From GCA-2746605 sp963710615 (lineage in GTDB: Bacteria; Bacteroidota; Ignavibacteria; Ignavibacteriales; Melioribacteraceae), in contig CAVQBF010000020.1 in assembly GCA_963710615.1 (NCBI GenBank), forward strand, positions 1 through 64,000: a DNA stretch of 64,000 nt. Direction: 5' to 3'. The position numbers and the translations under genes are program-made. This document shows, one piece after another, positions 1 to 10,340 of this stretch (position 1 is its first letter; every line of letters begins with the position of its first letter). The notes under the pieces were generated by a model. That model worked only from the letters and a program-made list of their open reading frames with translations. It ran no database searches and was not told the DNA's origin.

Positions 1-100
1 GAACGGCACCTACTCAACAAAACTACCTAAACTTTAAAACATCTGGTATAAGAATTCTGGAGCAGTTTAGAATCTTTTGTAATTAAATATTTTTTTCTAA

Positions 101-685
101 TCATTGAACAGGTAAATTCTTCCATACCTTCAATAGCTTTAACCACATTTTTGCATACTCTAAGTTATAAATGAACTCGCCTTCAGCAGTTATCAGTTTT
201 GAAAATTCCTCATTTTTTTCTTTGATCAACCACTGATATAAAGATGGCCAGAGCTCAATGAATGCGTTTCTGCTCTCTTCAGTTGCTTCTGCTTTTATCT
301 CTTTTATAAATCCATTCTCAAAAACCATTTTGCAAGGCTCATAATACATATATTCAATACCGATCAAGCGAAACCAGTCATTTCCTTCTTTTAGTTTGAA
401 AGTAACTGTGTCATTATTTATTTCGATATCTGAAATAATCATATGACTATTAGTTGCTAAATCCCATTCTGCTATATTCCTTACTTGCTCCTTACCGGTT
501 TTAGTCCAAATTCCAACTATCTCGAAGGTGATATCATTTGTATACAACGACATTACTTTGTCGATATCATGATTATTGTGAGCTAGTTCATAGGATTTTA
601 CCTTATCCTCAAGGTTGGGTGAGCAACCCAAACTAATAATTAGTAATAGAAAAATTAAGTTATTGTAAAGAAGTTTATATATCAT
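101..685 (-). CDS. NTF2/SnoaL-like lipoprotein
   Basis: The first ~20 residues form a hydrophobic signal ending in a lipobox (LIISLGC), so the protein is probably a lipoprotein. The next ~110 residues (YELAHNNHDIDKVMSLYTNDITFEI and onward) have the look of the NTF2-like/SnoaL fold: an early helix, the 'D...LYTDD..F' motif and a later beta-rich half. No catalytic residues can be assigned, so no reaction is proposed. I chose the ATG at 685; an in-frame GTG lies three codons upstream at 694. The leader is A-rich rather than Shine-Dalgarno-like. It stands alone on the minus strand next to repeats and fragments, so it is likely accessory. Confidence 0.6.
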   Translation of the reverse strand: MIYKLLYNNLIFLLLIISLGCSPNLEDKVKSYELAHNNHDIDKVMSLYTNDITFEIVGIWTKTGKEQVRNIAEWDLATNSHMIISDIEINNDTVTFKLKEGNDWFRLIGIEYMYYEPCKMVFENGFIKEIKAEATEESRNAFIELWPSLYQWLIKEKNEEFSKLITAEGEFIYNLEYAKMWLKLLKVWKNLPVQ

Positions 686-694
686 GCTTTTCAC

Positions 695-1431
695 TTTTTT
701 TAATTAATTGACTACATAATAATTTTAATAATATTAAAAAAATAAATTAGTACAAAATTGAATTATTGATAGAAGAAGAGAGAAGTTCTTTGAGACATCC
801 TATAAAACATTATCTGGCAGTAAGCCCATATCCATTGCTTATAAAGAAGATAGTAAAATGATTCTCCTAGCGAATCAGTGTTAATAGGGCTCTGACTCCT
901 AGTAGAGATCACCGAAAGAACATCTTCTAATAGCCCAAACGAATGTCTTTCCTCTCTGAGGCGGTTACCCATGTTGCTTTTAAGCTTGTTCGTTTAGGAG
1001 CTGTAACGGAAGGATTTTGGGATAATGAAGGTGAAAAGTTTTCAAGTTTTGACGGTGGGAACAGCGCATGACTAACAAACTAGGCCCTAGAAAAAAGTTA
1101 AAAACAGTAACAAGGATTTAGGTTCCATACACCCATTCCCCCCATAAAATCTAGGTCATCGAATAAAAGCAAAAAGGTGCTGAAATCTTCACTAAGAAGT
1201 GGGTACCCATCGGATTGAAAAATCGTTTTGGAAATTTTTATTAAGTTAATTTTGAGCTGGCAATCTAAGATATGGATGTGTGATTCTGCCAAACATCAGA
1301 GGAGGCGTTTCCGACAATAACATAATTTTTTTATCAAAGCACTTTTTTTATCAATTTATTTTGAGATAAATATTTATATCCAATTGACTTTCTACTTATT
1401 TAAGAAGTTATACACCACCAAATATTAGAAA
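695..1431. other. Gene-poor stretch containing a dispersed repeat
   Basis: I see no convincing gene here. Two short open frames (763-972 and 1098-1292, minus strand) show no domain or start signal. The first begins inside a dispersed repeat (960-1167) also found at 15440-15653 and partly at 22423-22530. A GTTATAC heptamer at 1408-1414 lies just beyond the membrane-protein gene and matches the terminal heptamer of the inverted-repeat element at 1888-2076. Confidence 0.5.
960..1167 (+). repeat. Dispersed repeat, copy A
   Basis: This segment aligns along most of its length with 15440-15653 (copy B). Both contain 'GGGATAATG(G)AAG', 'CGCATGACT(A/G)AC', 'AAACTAGGCC', 'GAAAAAAGTT' and 'GTCATCGAATAAA' in the same order and spacing. 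Its right half (from about 1078) also matches 22423-22530 (copy C), including the '(C/T)CCATA(C/T)ACCCA' stretch. All three copies are in the same orientation. They are diverged, by eye roughly 70-75% alike, and no protein is supported inside them. Confidence 0.65.
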
Positions 1432-1857
1432 TCAATATTTTTTTAATATTCTTGTTTTAAAGAAATAATGTAAAATTAGAAATGCTAACAAACTAATAAA
1501 TCCACCTAAAAAAGTTCCATAAACATCTTTCCAGTCAAAAACTCCTCGAGGCATAATTGGTTGAAGTATTTCATATATAATGTACCCAATTGTAAAAAAT
1601 AAGATGAGCCGGATACCTTTTTTCTTATTGGGGTTGAAAATTGCTAATCCAAAAAATATTTGTACTATTATACCTCCCCAATTACCTATAGAATCAGCTA
1701 AACCATAATCATCAATTTTATTTTCATAAATAAATGGGCGATATACATTTCTCCCAATTTCCGTGAATAGAAATGATATGACAAAGATTATAAAATAGTA
1801 GATGCGGAATGTATCGATTACTTTAATTTTCCCTTTATCCAAGAAAATATTATCCAT
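1432..1857 (-). CDS. Small integral membrane protein, VanZ-like
   Basis: The 141-residue product has four hydrophobic segments (about 18-34, 58-74, 83-99, 113-133). The arrangement 'GYIIYEILQPIMPRGVFDWKDVYGT' followed by a last membrane helix resembles VanZ-like proteins, where an acidic 'D..D' before the final helix is typical. The function of most VanZ-like proteins is unknown, and teicoplanin resistance should not be inferred. The gene lies between the heptamer GTTATAC (1408-1414) and the inverted-repeat element 1888-2076, so it may have arrived as a cassette. Family placement is tentative. Confidence 0.5.
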   Translation of the reverse strand: MDNIFLDKGKIKVIDTFRIYYFIIFVISFLFTEIGRNVYRPFIYENKIDDYGLADSIGNWGGIIVQIFFGLAIFNPNKKKGIRLILFFTIGYIIYEILQPIMPRGVFDWKDVYGTFLGGFISLLAFLILHYFFKTRILKKY

Positions 1858-1887
1858 AATTTCTATCTCATATTTAATAGTTTATGA

Positions 1888-2076
1888 GTATAACGGTGTT
1901 GCTTTTCACCCATCCGCCCCGAATAACGATGCAGAACTGAAAAGCTATCGCCAAATATTTTTAACAATTTTATTTATTAAAATAATGTTACAAGCAATGC
2001 TTACTTTTTTCACTAAACCCGAAAACTTGAACAGCGCCGCATTGAAAACGCGGTCGGGTGGAAAAGTGGGTTATAC
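1888..2076. repeat. Imperfect long inverted repeat, attC-like or MITE-like
   Basis: The element starts with GTATAAC (1888-1894) and ends with the exact reverse complement GTTATAC (2070-2076). Inside, CTTTTCACCC (left) is mirrored by GGGTGGAAAAG (right), and weaker complementarity continues inward, giving an imperfect hairpin of about 190 bp. Integron attC sites share this layout: terminal RYYYAAC/GTTRRRY heptamers enclosing a bulged imperfect palindrome that follows a gene on the same strand. On the minus strand it would follow the serine hydrolase remnant. The inner L boxes cannot be assigned with confidence and no integron integrase is present in the window. Confidence 0.4.
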
Positions 2077-2116
2077 AGCATAAAAATAATATATAAATAT
2101 AATTAATTTAAAATGC

Positions 2117-2428
2117 TTAATCACATAAGTTAAGTATTCTTTGAGCATATTCCCTTCCCACTTTTGTTCTTAAATTAAATTCTCCTTGAAGATTTGTTTC
2201 AGATGTAATTGCAACAATTAATTCTTTTTCCGGAAACACAAAAAATAATTGTCTGCCGTTGCCAGACATAAAATAGGTCTTATATTCTGGATAACTCCAC
2301 CACAAATAGCCGAAGTGCTTATCATCGGCTTCTACAAACGGGTTAACCATTTCATCGATGTACGTTTTACTTAAAATTTGTTGTCCGTTATATTTTCCAT
2401 CATTTAATACAAGCTGTGCAATTTGTAC
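2117..2428 (-). pseudogene. Serine hydrolase (beta-lactamase family) C-terminal remnant
   Basis: The readable frame encodes about 103 residues ('QILSKTYIDEMVNPF', 'HFGYLWWSY', 'YFMSGNGRQLFFVFPEKELIVAI'). These match the C-terminal third of class C beta-lactamase-like serine hydrolases (Pfam Beta-lactamase), where G[N/H]GGQ and the 'P...VVV' strand are conserved. The catalytic SxxK and YxN parts are absent. The open frame runs straight into the TAA stop codon of the permease gene at 2429-2431 and has no start signal, so the 5' end was lost by a rearrangement at about 2428. A short translation start at 2350 is possible but not meaningful. Confidence 0.75.
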
Positions 2429-4786
2429 TTACTCATTTTTCAAACTATTGACTGGATTTGCAGTTGCCGCTTTTATTGCTTGAAGACTTATTGTAGCTAA
2501 TGCAATTATCAAAGCAATCCCGCCTGATAAAACAAACATCCACCAGCTCATTTCTGTATGGTATGCAAAATTCTGTAACCATCTATTCATTATAAACCAG
2601 GCAAGCGGCCAGGCGATGATATTAGCAATTACTACCCACTTTAATAATTCGTTTGTAAGTGTTAATACAATTGAGTTAATACTCGCTCCAAGAATTTTTC
2701 TAACTCCAATCTCTTTTGTACGACGATTGGTATTCTGAGAAATTAATCCGAACAAACCCATGCAGGCAAGAATAATTGCAACTATAGAAAAACCATTAAT
2801 GATGCTTTGGAATCTTTCGTCTGATTTATATAGTTTATCATAAGTTTTATCGAGGAATTCAAATTCGAAAGGCGTTTCCGGTGAAAGTTCATCCCACGCA
2901 TTTTTTACATATTGAATAGTTTTGGAAACATTCTTGTTGGTCATATGAATATTTATTTCTGAATTCCAATCTGCCCACCCCAACGCAGCGGGTTCTACCT
3001 GTTGATGAAAGGACGTGTAATGAAAATCTTTCATCACACCGATGACTCTTGCTTTCCCTTTTAAGAAATCTATTTCAGCACCTAAAGTCGGTTTGAGCAT
3101 AAATTCTTTAACGAATGTTTCATTGACAATAATTGTAGCGTACTTGTCGCTTTTAATATCCCAAGAAAAAGGTCTTCCTTCCGCTATTTCAATCTTCATG
3201 GTAGGAATAAAATCGGGATCTACAGTCGTTGCCATATATGATTTCTTTAAACCGTTTATTTCAGTTGACAACCCGATTGGCAAATCTCTGCCCAATGCTC
3301 CGTTGGAACGAGCTACATTTAGTATATCCGGATTTTGCAGTAGCTTTTGTTTAAAAACATCAAAATGCTTATTTATCAACTCACTCTGATTGAAGTGAAT
3401 AATATTTTTATCGTTAAACCCCAAATCTTGGTATTTCAGGTAATTGACTTGCTTTGAAACAGTGATTGTGCAAATTATCAATGCAATAGAGATTGCAAAC
3501 TGAAACACGATAAGAGCATGCCGTATTGAATTTCCTCTTTTAACTTTGGTTATTTCGCCTTTAAGAACAGCTACTGGTTTAAATGCAGAGAGGACAATTG
3601 CTGGATAAATTCCTGAGATTGTGCCAATAATTATTACACCGGCAATAAAAATAAGAATAGAGTACGGCTGATATATAAAATCGAAAGGGATTTGTTTGCC
3701 AATCATTATAAAATAAAAAGGTCTGCTCAATTCAACAATTAGAATAGCAACAGGTGCTGCAACGAAACTGATTAAAATCGATTCACTTAGAAATTGTTTA
3801 ATGAGTTCTATACGGCGTGAACCGACAACTTGGCGTATACCGATTTCCCTGGAGCGTGTAGCCGATTTAGATATGGCTAAATTGATAAAATTAATAATTG
3901 CAATTATTAGGATAAACACTCCTATAAGCTGCAAAATAAATATTAATTGTTTTATACTGTTGTTATGAAAGTGAACTTCATCTAGTGGAATAAGTCTGAT
4001 TTTTGAAGGAGTATTTCCCAACCTTTTTTCTTGTTCCAGCCATAACTTATTAACCTCATCTGCGAAAACGCTTACATCGTTTTGATTGAAAGAGATGAAG
4101 GTTGAACTCATCCAATTACTCCAATCTTCGTCAATATCAATACCGGTTGGTTTAACGGCATATAAAGTTGAATAAGATCCCACTGCGTTAAATGTAATAC
4201 TTGAATTGTTTGGGACATCTTCTACGATTGCTGTTACAGTCATATCCATTTCCGGCTGGCTGTTTCTATCTCCAACATAATGGATTGTTTTCCCAACTAC
4301 ATTATCGGTCCCGAATAAACTTTGTGCCGTACTTCTTGTTAAAACAATTGAATAGGGATCTTTTAATGCTGTCGCTGGGTTGCCGTACAATACATTAAAA
4401 CTAAATACATCAAATATTGTGGAATCTGCAAAAACTATATCTCTAACATTTATCTTTTTACTTATACCGTCAACAGTCACTTCAACTATAGGAGATTTTC
4501 CTCCTCCTAAATAGTTGTCAATTCTAACAACTTTTTTGAAGCCGGGAATATTATTTTTAATAATTGTACCTAATGGTGCTGGTGTATAAAATCCGTCGGC
4601 GATTTCAACCTGATAAATATTGTTATGATCATTAAAGAATTTATTAAAGCTCAATTCATTTACACAATACATGGTAATAAGGAGAAAAACTGCCATCCCA
4701 ACTGCCAGCCCGAAAATATTTACAACTGAATTGATTTTGTTTTTTAACAAATGTCTAAATGCAATTTTAAAATAATTTTTTAACAT
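2429..4786 (-). CDS. MacB/FtsX-type ABC transporter permease 1 (intact)
   Basis: The 785-residue protein has the duplicated MacB-PCD/FtsX layout common in Bacteroidota. There is a first membrane helix at about 20-42, a periplasmic core domain (45-270) and an FtsX block of three helices (about 285-400, with 'TRSREIGIRQVVGS'). A further transmembrane segment ('ALIVFQFAISIALIICT'), a second periplasmic domain and a last FtsX block ('RRTKEIGVRKILGASI') follow. It lacks an ATPase domain and would work with the ATPases encoded at 9667-11030. The substrate cannot be read from sequence; peptides, lipids and drugs are all possible in this family. It is the only one of the three permeases with an uninterrupted frame. 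Confidence 0.9.
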   Translation of the reverse strand: MLKNYFKIAFRHLLKNKINSVVNIFGLAVGMAVFLLITMYCVNELSFNKFFNDHNNIYQVEIADGFYTPAPLGTIIKNNIPGFKKVVRIDNYLGGGKSPIVEVTVDGISKKINVRDIVFADSTIFDVFSFNVLYGNPATALKDPYSIVLTRSTAQSLFGTDNVVGKTIHYVGDRNSQPEMDMTVTAIVEDVPNNSSITFNAVGSYSTLYAVKPTGIDIDEDWSNWMSSTFISFNQNDVSVFADEVNKLWLEQEKRLGNTPSKIRLIPLDEVHFHNNSIKQLIFILQLIGVFILIIAIINFINLAISKSATRSREIGIRQVVGSRRIELIKQFLSESILISFVAAPVAILIVELSRPFYFIMIGKQIPFDFIYQPYSILIFIAGVIIIGTISGIYPAIVLSAFKPVAVLKGEITKVKRGNSIRHALIVFQFAISIALIICTITVSKQVNYLKYQDLGFNDKNIIHFNQSELINKHFDVFKQKLLQNPDILNVARSNGALGRDLPIGLSTEINGLKKSYMATTVDPDFIPTMKIEIAEGRPFSWDIKSDKYATIIVNETFVKEFMLKPTLGAEIDFLKGKARVIGVMKDFHYTSFHQQVEPAALGWADWNSEINIHMTNKNVSKTIQYVKNAWDELSPETPFEFEFLDKTYDKLYKSDERFQSIINGFSIVAIILACMGLFGLISQNTNRRTKEIGVRKILGASINSIVLTLTNELLKWVVIANIIAWPLAWFIMNRWLQNFAYHTEMSWWMFVLSGGIALIIALATISLQAIKAATANPVNSLKNE

Positions 4787-4834
4787 GATACCCCCTTATG
4801 TGTAAAGCACTCCGCACATAATGCTTAATAAATT

Positions 4835-7208
4835 CTAATCAGATTTTAAACTATTAACTGGATTTGCAGCTGCTGCTTTTATTGCTTGGTAGCTTACTGT
4901 TGATAAAGCAATCAGTAACGCTATAAATCCTCCCATGAAAAAAAACCAATAATTCATTTCAATACGATATGCAAAATTTTGAAGCCATTTGTTAACTCCA
5001 TAAAAAGCAATGGGCCAAGCAATAATATTTGCAATCAACACCCATTTTGTAAAATCCTTAACTAATAAGATTAAGATACGTGGAGTGGAAGCACCCAGAA
5101 CTTTTCGAATTCCAATTTCTTTTGTACGGCTTTTCATCGAAAATAGTGCAAGACCAAAAAGTCCCATGGATGATATAAATATTGAAAGGAATGTTAAATA
5201 CCCCATTAGTTGAAATGTGTTTTTATCAGTTTGGTAGAGATTTTCAAGTTTATCATCCAAGAAATGAAATTCAAATATTTCATCTGGATAATAATTGCTG
5301 CAAATAGCTTTTAGTTTACTAATTGTGGTCTCTGTGTTTGAAGGATTTACTTTTACTATTAATCGAGAGCATTCGTTATAATCAATTAAAAAAGCTGTTG
5401 GACGTACGCGCCCATATAGCGATTCAAAATTTATATCGTCTGTAACACCAACAATTGTCCTGTTGGATTTGGGCCAGTCACATTTAAGGGATTGCCCAAT
5501 AGGATTACCCTTAAGCATTAATTCCTTTACGGCAGATTCGTTTAGTATTATTGCTTCATCAATATCAGTTGTAAGCTGGGTTGAAAAAAGACGTCCCTTT
5601 ACAGGTTCAATTCCAAGCGTCTCGAAATAATCTTGATGTACATGAACAAGTGCTATTGAAGTTGGTTTAGTTTCTCCTTCTGGTATTAAATTTCCGAAGT
5701 TAGTGGTAGTATTTGAAGGAACACGTGAACCAGAAGAAACGCTAGCAACATTGGATTCTTTAAGAAGTGCCGCTTTTAGAGCGTTGTATTTTTCAACATT
5801 ATCAAATGAATTATTTATCTCTGATACTAGTACTAATTCTTTGTCAAATCCTAACTTCTTATTCTGAAGATAATCGATTTGACTAAACATAAAAAGTGCA
5901 GAACAGATTAAAACAATTACTATTGTGAACTGAACTCCAACAAGTAATGTTCTAAAATTAAATTTTGATTTACTAGTGAAAGAATTTGCCTTAAGTGTTT
6001 TTATTGGTTCAAGCTTAGACAGAAAAAATGCTGGGTAAAATCCAGCAATAAAACTTGTTCCAACAAGAAAAACCAAAACTCCCACAATATTATTTAGTGT
6101 AATTAATGCAGTGAAAGAGAGAACTTTTCCTGTGAGGGATTCAAAAATCGGTAAACTCAATTGCACAAAAATAAGTGATATAATAAACGCGATAAATAGG
6201 ACCAAAAATGATTCCCCCACAAATTGGAAAGCAAGTTGATTTCGTGTGGCACCAATTACTTTTTTAATTCCAATTTCTTTCATTCGAGTTGTAGCATTAG
6301 CTGTTAGAAGATTTATATAATTGACGCAAGCTATTAGCAAAATAAGAATTCCAATTGCTGAAAATATCAACACAAATGTGATGCTGTTCTGTGGTTGGAT
6401 ATCGTTTTTAATGTGTGCTGAATAGAGATGAATATCTTTCAGACTTTGTAATGAATATTGAGGGAAAGGTTTATCAGGGTTGGTATTATTACTGTTTGTA
6501 AAAAGGTTGAATTAAATTTTCGCATTTTTCCTCAAGATTGGATTTAGAGAATCCTTCTTGAAGTTCGAAATAAACTAGAAAATTTTGCCATCCCCAATTA
6601 TCCATTAAAGAACCAAAAACTTTATCTGCACCAGAAAGTGTAAAAATTATATCATACCGAAAATGGGAGTTTTGAGGCATATCTTTCATTACTCCTGTAA
6701 TTGTATAGTCGTTCTCGCCACCCCATTTTAATACTTTTCCAATGGGGTTTTCATCAGCAAAATATTTTCGAGCTAATGTTTCGGAAATCACAGTTGTAAA
6801 AGGTTTATCTAATGCTGTTTCCTTATCTCCAGATACAAACTGAAATGAAAACATTCGGAATATTGCGGGGTCAGCAAAAGGGACATTTTTTTCTTTAAAT
6901 TGTTTATTATCATATTCAATAATTTCACTGTCCATTGGAAAAATTCGTACAAAATCTTTTATTTCTGGTAAATTGTTAGCCAATTCTCTTGCAACTTGTG
7001 GTGCATGATATGCGTGTTCAGGTTGAGTTAACCTGTAAATATTATCAGCATTTTTGTTAAACTGATCATAACTTAACTCGTTCTGAACATACAATAAAAG
7101 TAGTGCACATACAGCCAATCCAAGCGCAAGACCAAACACACTTATAAAAGTATATGCTTTGTTTTTTTTAAGATTACGGTATGCGACTTTAAAATAATTT
7201 TTAAACAT
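4835..7208 (-). CDS. MacB/FtsX-type ABC transporter permease 2 (one frameshift)
   Basis: Two frames together make one ~790-residue permease with the same layout as its neighbour. The N-terminal part (7208-6489) holds the first helix and periplasmic domain. The C-terminal part holds the FtsX blocks ('TTRMKEIGIKKVIGAT' and 'SRTKEIGIRKVLGAST'). The frame breaks near 6500-6512, beside a run of five T on the minus strand ('CCTTTTTAC'). Removing or adding one base rejoins '...NLIQPF' to 'TNSNNTNPDKPFPQYSLQ' and restores the conserved 'LKDIHLYS' motif. A sequencing or assembly indel is the simplest explanation, but a real frameshift cannot be excluded. It lies 36 nt upstream of permease 3's remains and is co-directional with the whole operon. 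Confidence 0.85.
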
Positions 7209-7243
7209 AATTTTCTCTATTTATATTTTATTTAATAACGCTT

Positions 7244-9663
7244 TCAGTCATTTCTCAAACTTTCAATTGGATTTGCAAGTGATGCTTTAAGTGCATGATA
7301 ACTTACTGTTGCAACTGCAATTGCTAAAGAAGTCAGTCCAGCTGATAAGAATATCGATAAGTTCAAATCTGTTTTATATTCAAATTCCATAAGCCATTTG
7401 TTCATTAAATAATATGCTATTGGTGAAGCAATTATGAAGGCAATAATTACAAGTTTTACAAATTCTTTTGAAAGCAACATTACAATTAATGTGCTTGATG
7501 ATCCTAACACTTTACGAATACCAATTTCTTTTGTTTTTTGTTCTGTAATAAATGCAGATAAACTAAACAAACCTAAACACCCAATAAATATTGCAAGGAA
7601 GGCAAATGTTCCAAATATTTCACTTATCCTTTGTTCTGCTCTATACATATTTTCGAATCGTTCATCAAGGAACGAGTAGCTGAAAGGCTGACCTGGTGCC
7701 ATTTCATTCCAAGTCTCTTCCAACTTTGTTATTACAGAACTGACGTCAGCAGTATTTGTTCTGAAAGAAATAATACTATTATTATTTCCAAAAAATATAG
7801 CAAGTGGACCTATACTATTTCTGAGTGATTGAAAATGAAAATCTTTTACTACACCAATAATTGTATAATTAGTAAAATCACCTTCATTATTATATGGGCG
7901 GGAAATTATTTCACCAATTGGGTTATCCAATCCAAATAATTTTACTGCAGCTTGGTTTAATATAACAGCAGTACTATCCGTACTAAACTCACGCAAAAAA
8001 TCACGGCCTTCAACAATTTTTATTCCCATTGTTGATAGATAATCGTGATCAACGTCCCAAAGCTGTATTGAAGATACCATTCGTCCGTTTTTCCTTGTGG
8101 CCAAATCATACCTTCATTATAACTTGATGGAACAGGTAAAAATCCTGAAACGGTTGCTGATTTTACTTCAGGGTATTGTAACATTTTTTGTTTAAATAAT
8201 TGAGCACGATTACCTAATAAATTGGTGTTACTCAATGTTATAACGTTCTCTTTATTGAATCCAAGGTTTTTGTTTTGGATGTAGTTTAATTGATTTAAAA
8301 CCACAAGTGTGCTGATAATCATTACAATTGAAGCTGTAAATTGAAATACAACTAAACCACTTCTTAAATTCCCGGATTTTGTACCAGCCTTTACTTTTCC
8401 TTTTAATACTTCTGCTGGTTTAAATGAAGAAAGAACAAATGCAGGATAACTTCCGGCTAAAAATCCAATGATAATAGAACTGAGAAAATAGAATAGATAA
8501 TAAACGGATTGTTAAAATATTCTAATGTAAGTTGTTTCCCAGTTAGGTTATTGAAATAGGGCATCAATAATTCAATTAATCCGATTGCTAATAACAATGA
8601 AATAAATGTGGTCAAAAACGATTCGGTTAGAAACTGCCAGACTAATCCTTTTTTATAAGAACCTAAAACTTTTCTGATACCAACTTCTTTTGCTCTTGTA
8701 GCTGAGCGTGCAGTTGAAATATTTATAAAGTTTACACAAGCAATAAGTAGAATAAACGCAGCAATAATAGAAAATATATAAACATATTTTATATCGCCAT
8801 TTACTCCTAATTCAGCTTGTAAATCAGAATATAAATGAATATCTCTTACATGGCTGCAGAAAATATGCTCCACCTCCACCATTTTCTTCAAGTTGAGCTA
8901 ATGAAATTCCAATTGCTTTTTCAAGTTCTGGTCCTAAAGTACTTAACCAGCATACCATCTAACTTTGCTTTTACTGTATTAGGATCTGCTCCATCGTTTA
9001 GAATAAAATAAGTCTGGAAATTATTGGATAGCCAACTTAGTTGTCTTTGATTCAGCAAGTGAGGGCATAGAGATCATAAAATCGAAATCAAAATGTGTGT
9101 TTTGTGGAATACTTTTAAAAACACCGGTAACCTTATAATCACTTTTGTTATTTAATATTAATGTTTTTCCAATTGGATTTTCATTATTAAAATATTTTGC
9201 TGCAGTATTTTCACTTAGAATTATTGAGCTTGGCTCCACAAGGGCAGTCTGTGAATTTCCATTTAGAAGATTAAGTGCAAAAAAATCAATTACTGAGTTA
9301 TCCGCAAAGCAAATTTTATTTTCATCAAAACTTATATTGTTGTATTTAACAATACTATTACCTGCCACTCTAAAGCGTGCAGTTTTTTTAATTTCAGGAA
9401 TTTCTGCCAAAGCAACTTGTGCTAAAACTGGTGACACTACAGCAAGGTTATATTCTTCATTACCCATTTTAAATTCAGCTGTAACCCTATACATGTTTTC
9501 CGATTCGGGATAATAGTTATCGTAGGTCAACTCGTTCTGGACAAATAGTGCTAAGCAAAATTGTACTTGTAATACCAAGCGCTAGCCCAACTATATTTAT
9601 GATAGAGTATACCTTATATCTAAAAAGATTTCTTATCGCGACTTTTATATAATTTTTAAACAT
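7244..9663 (-). pseudogene. MacB/FtsX-type permease 3, multiply frameshifted
   Basis: Pieces in all three minus frames add up to one full-length permease homologue (~800 residues). They are MFKNYIKVAIRNLF... from the ATG at 9663, 'FVQNELTYDNYYPES' from about 9550, 'RDIHLYSDLQAE' and 'SATRAKEVGIRKVLGSY' from about 8850, 'FLAGSYPAFVLSSFKPAEVLKG' from about 8465, and 'QKTKEIGIRKVLGSSS' in the final piece. Frame changes are needed near 9550, 9035, 8950, 8850, 8475 and 8085. Six breaks in 2.4 kb is far more than in the neighbouring permeases, so this looks like a decaying pseudogene or a poorly sequenced stretch. The ancestral role would be the same as the adjacent permeases. Confidence 0.8.
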
Positions 9664-9666
9664 TTT

Positions 9667-10329
9667 TTATTCCTCAATCCAACCATCATTTAGGTTAATT
9701 ATTCTATTTCCGTAGTTCGCATTTTCTTTAGAGTGAGTAACTTGAATTATTGTTGTGCCTTGTTGATTTAATTTTTTCAACAATTCCATTATTTCTTTAC
9801 CTTGATCAGTATGAAGATTGCCAGTTGGTTCATCCGCTAAAATTAATTTTGGTTCTGCAATTACTGCGCGTGCAACTCCCACAAGCTGCTGCTGACCACC
9901 GGATAGTTGACTGGGAAAGAGATCTTTTTTACCGACAATATTAAAGCGGTCCAAAATATCTGCCACTTTAGCCTTTCTTTCTTTTGAGTTTGACTTTTGA
10001 TAAAGCAGAGGTGTTTCTAAATTTTCATAAACGGTCAATTCATCAATTAAATGATACTGTTGGAATACGAATCCGATATAACTTTTATGTAATTCACTGA
10101 GTTTGCGTTCGCTCATTTTATGTACAGGTTCATCAAAAAAATAATACTCTCCCCCTGATGGAGTATCCAACATCCCGAGAATATAAAGAAGTGTAGATTT
10201 GCCAGCCCCTGAGGGACCCATTATTGAAATAAACTCACCTTCCTTGATCTCCAAGTCTATTTGACGCAAAACATATGTTTTAATGAACTTGTTTGTGTAG
10301 TGCTTTTCGATGTTTTTTAGTTTGATCAT
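9667..10329 (-). CDS. MacB-type ABC transporter ATPase 2 (LolD-like)
   Basis: This is a 220-residue ABC ATPase with Walker A GPSGAGKST, Q-loop 'VFQQYHLIDELTV', signature LSGGQQQ and Walker B 'LILADEPTGNL', plus the H-loop 'QVTHS'. The residues after the signature are LVGVARA where RVAIARA is usual, a mild deviation. I chose the ATG at 10329 because a GAGG sits nine bases upstream; an upstream in-frame TTG at 10344 would overlap the previous gene. It follows ATPase 1 by 11 nt and precedes the permease 3 remains by three, so the genes are translationally close. It would energise one of the FtsX-type permeases. Confidence 0.9.
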   Translation of the reverse strand: MIKLKNIEKHYTNKFIKTYVLRQIDLEIKEGEFISIMGPSGAGKSTLLYILGMLDTPSGGEYYFFDEPVHKMSERKLSELHKSYIGFVFQQYHLIDELTVYENLETPLLYQKSNSKERKAKVADILDRFNIVGKKDLFPSQLSGGQQQLVGVARAVIAEPKLILADEPTGNLHTDQGKEIMELLKKLNQQGTTIIQVTHSKENANYGNRIINLNDGWIEE

Positions 10330-10340
10330 TACTTTATTCC

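Noticed and set aside
763..972. Minus-strand open frame of 69 codons
   Set aside because: It starts inside the dispersed repeat, has no domain, no ribosome-binding site and no coding-like composition.
1098..1292. Minus-strand open frame of 64 codons
   Set aside because: No recognisable motif. Part of it lies in repeat copy A.
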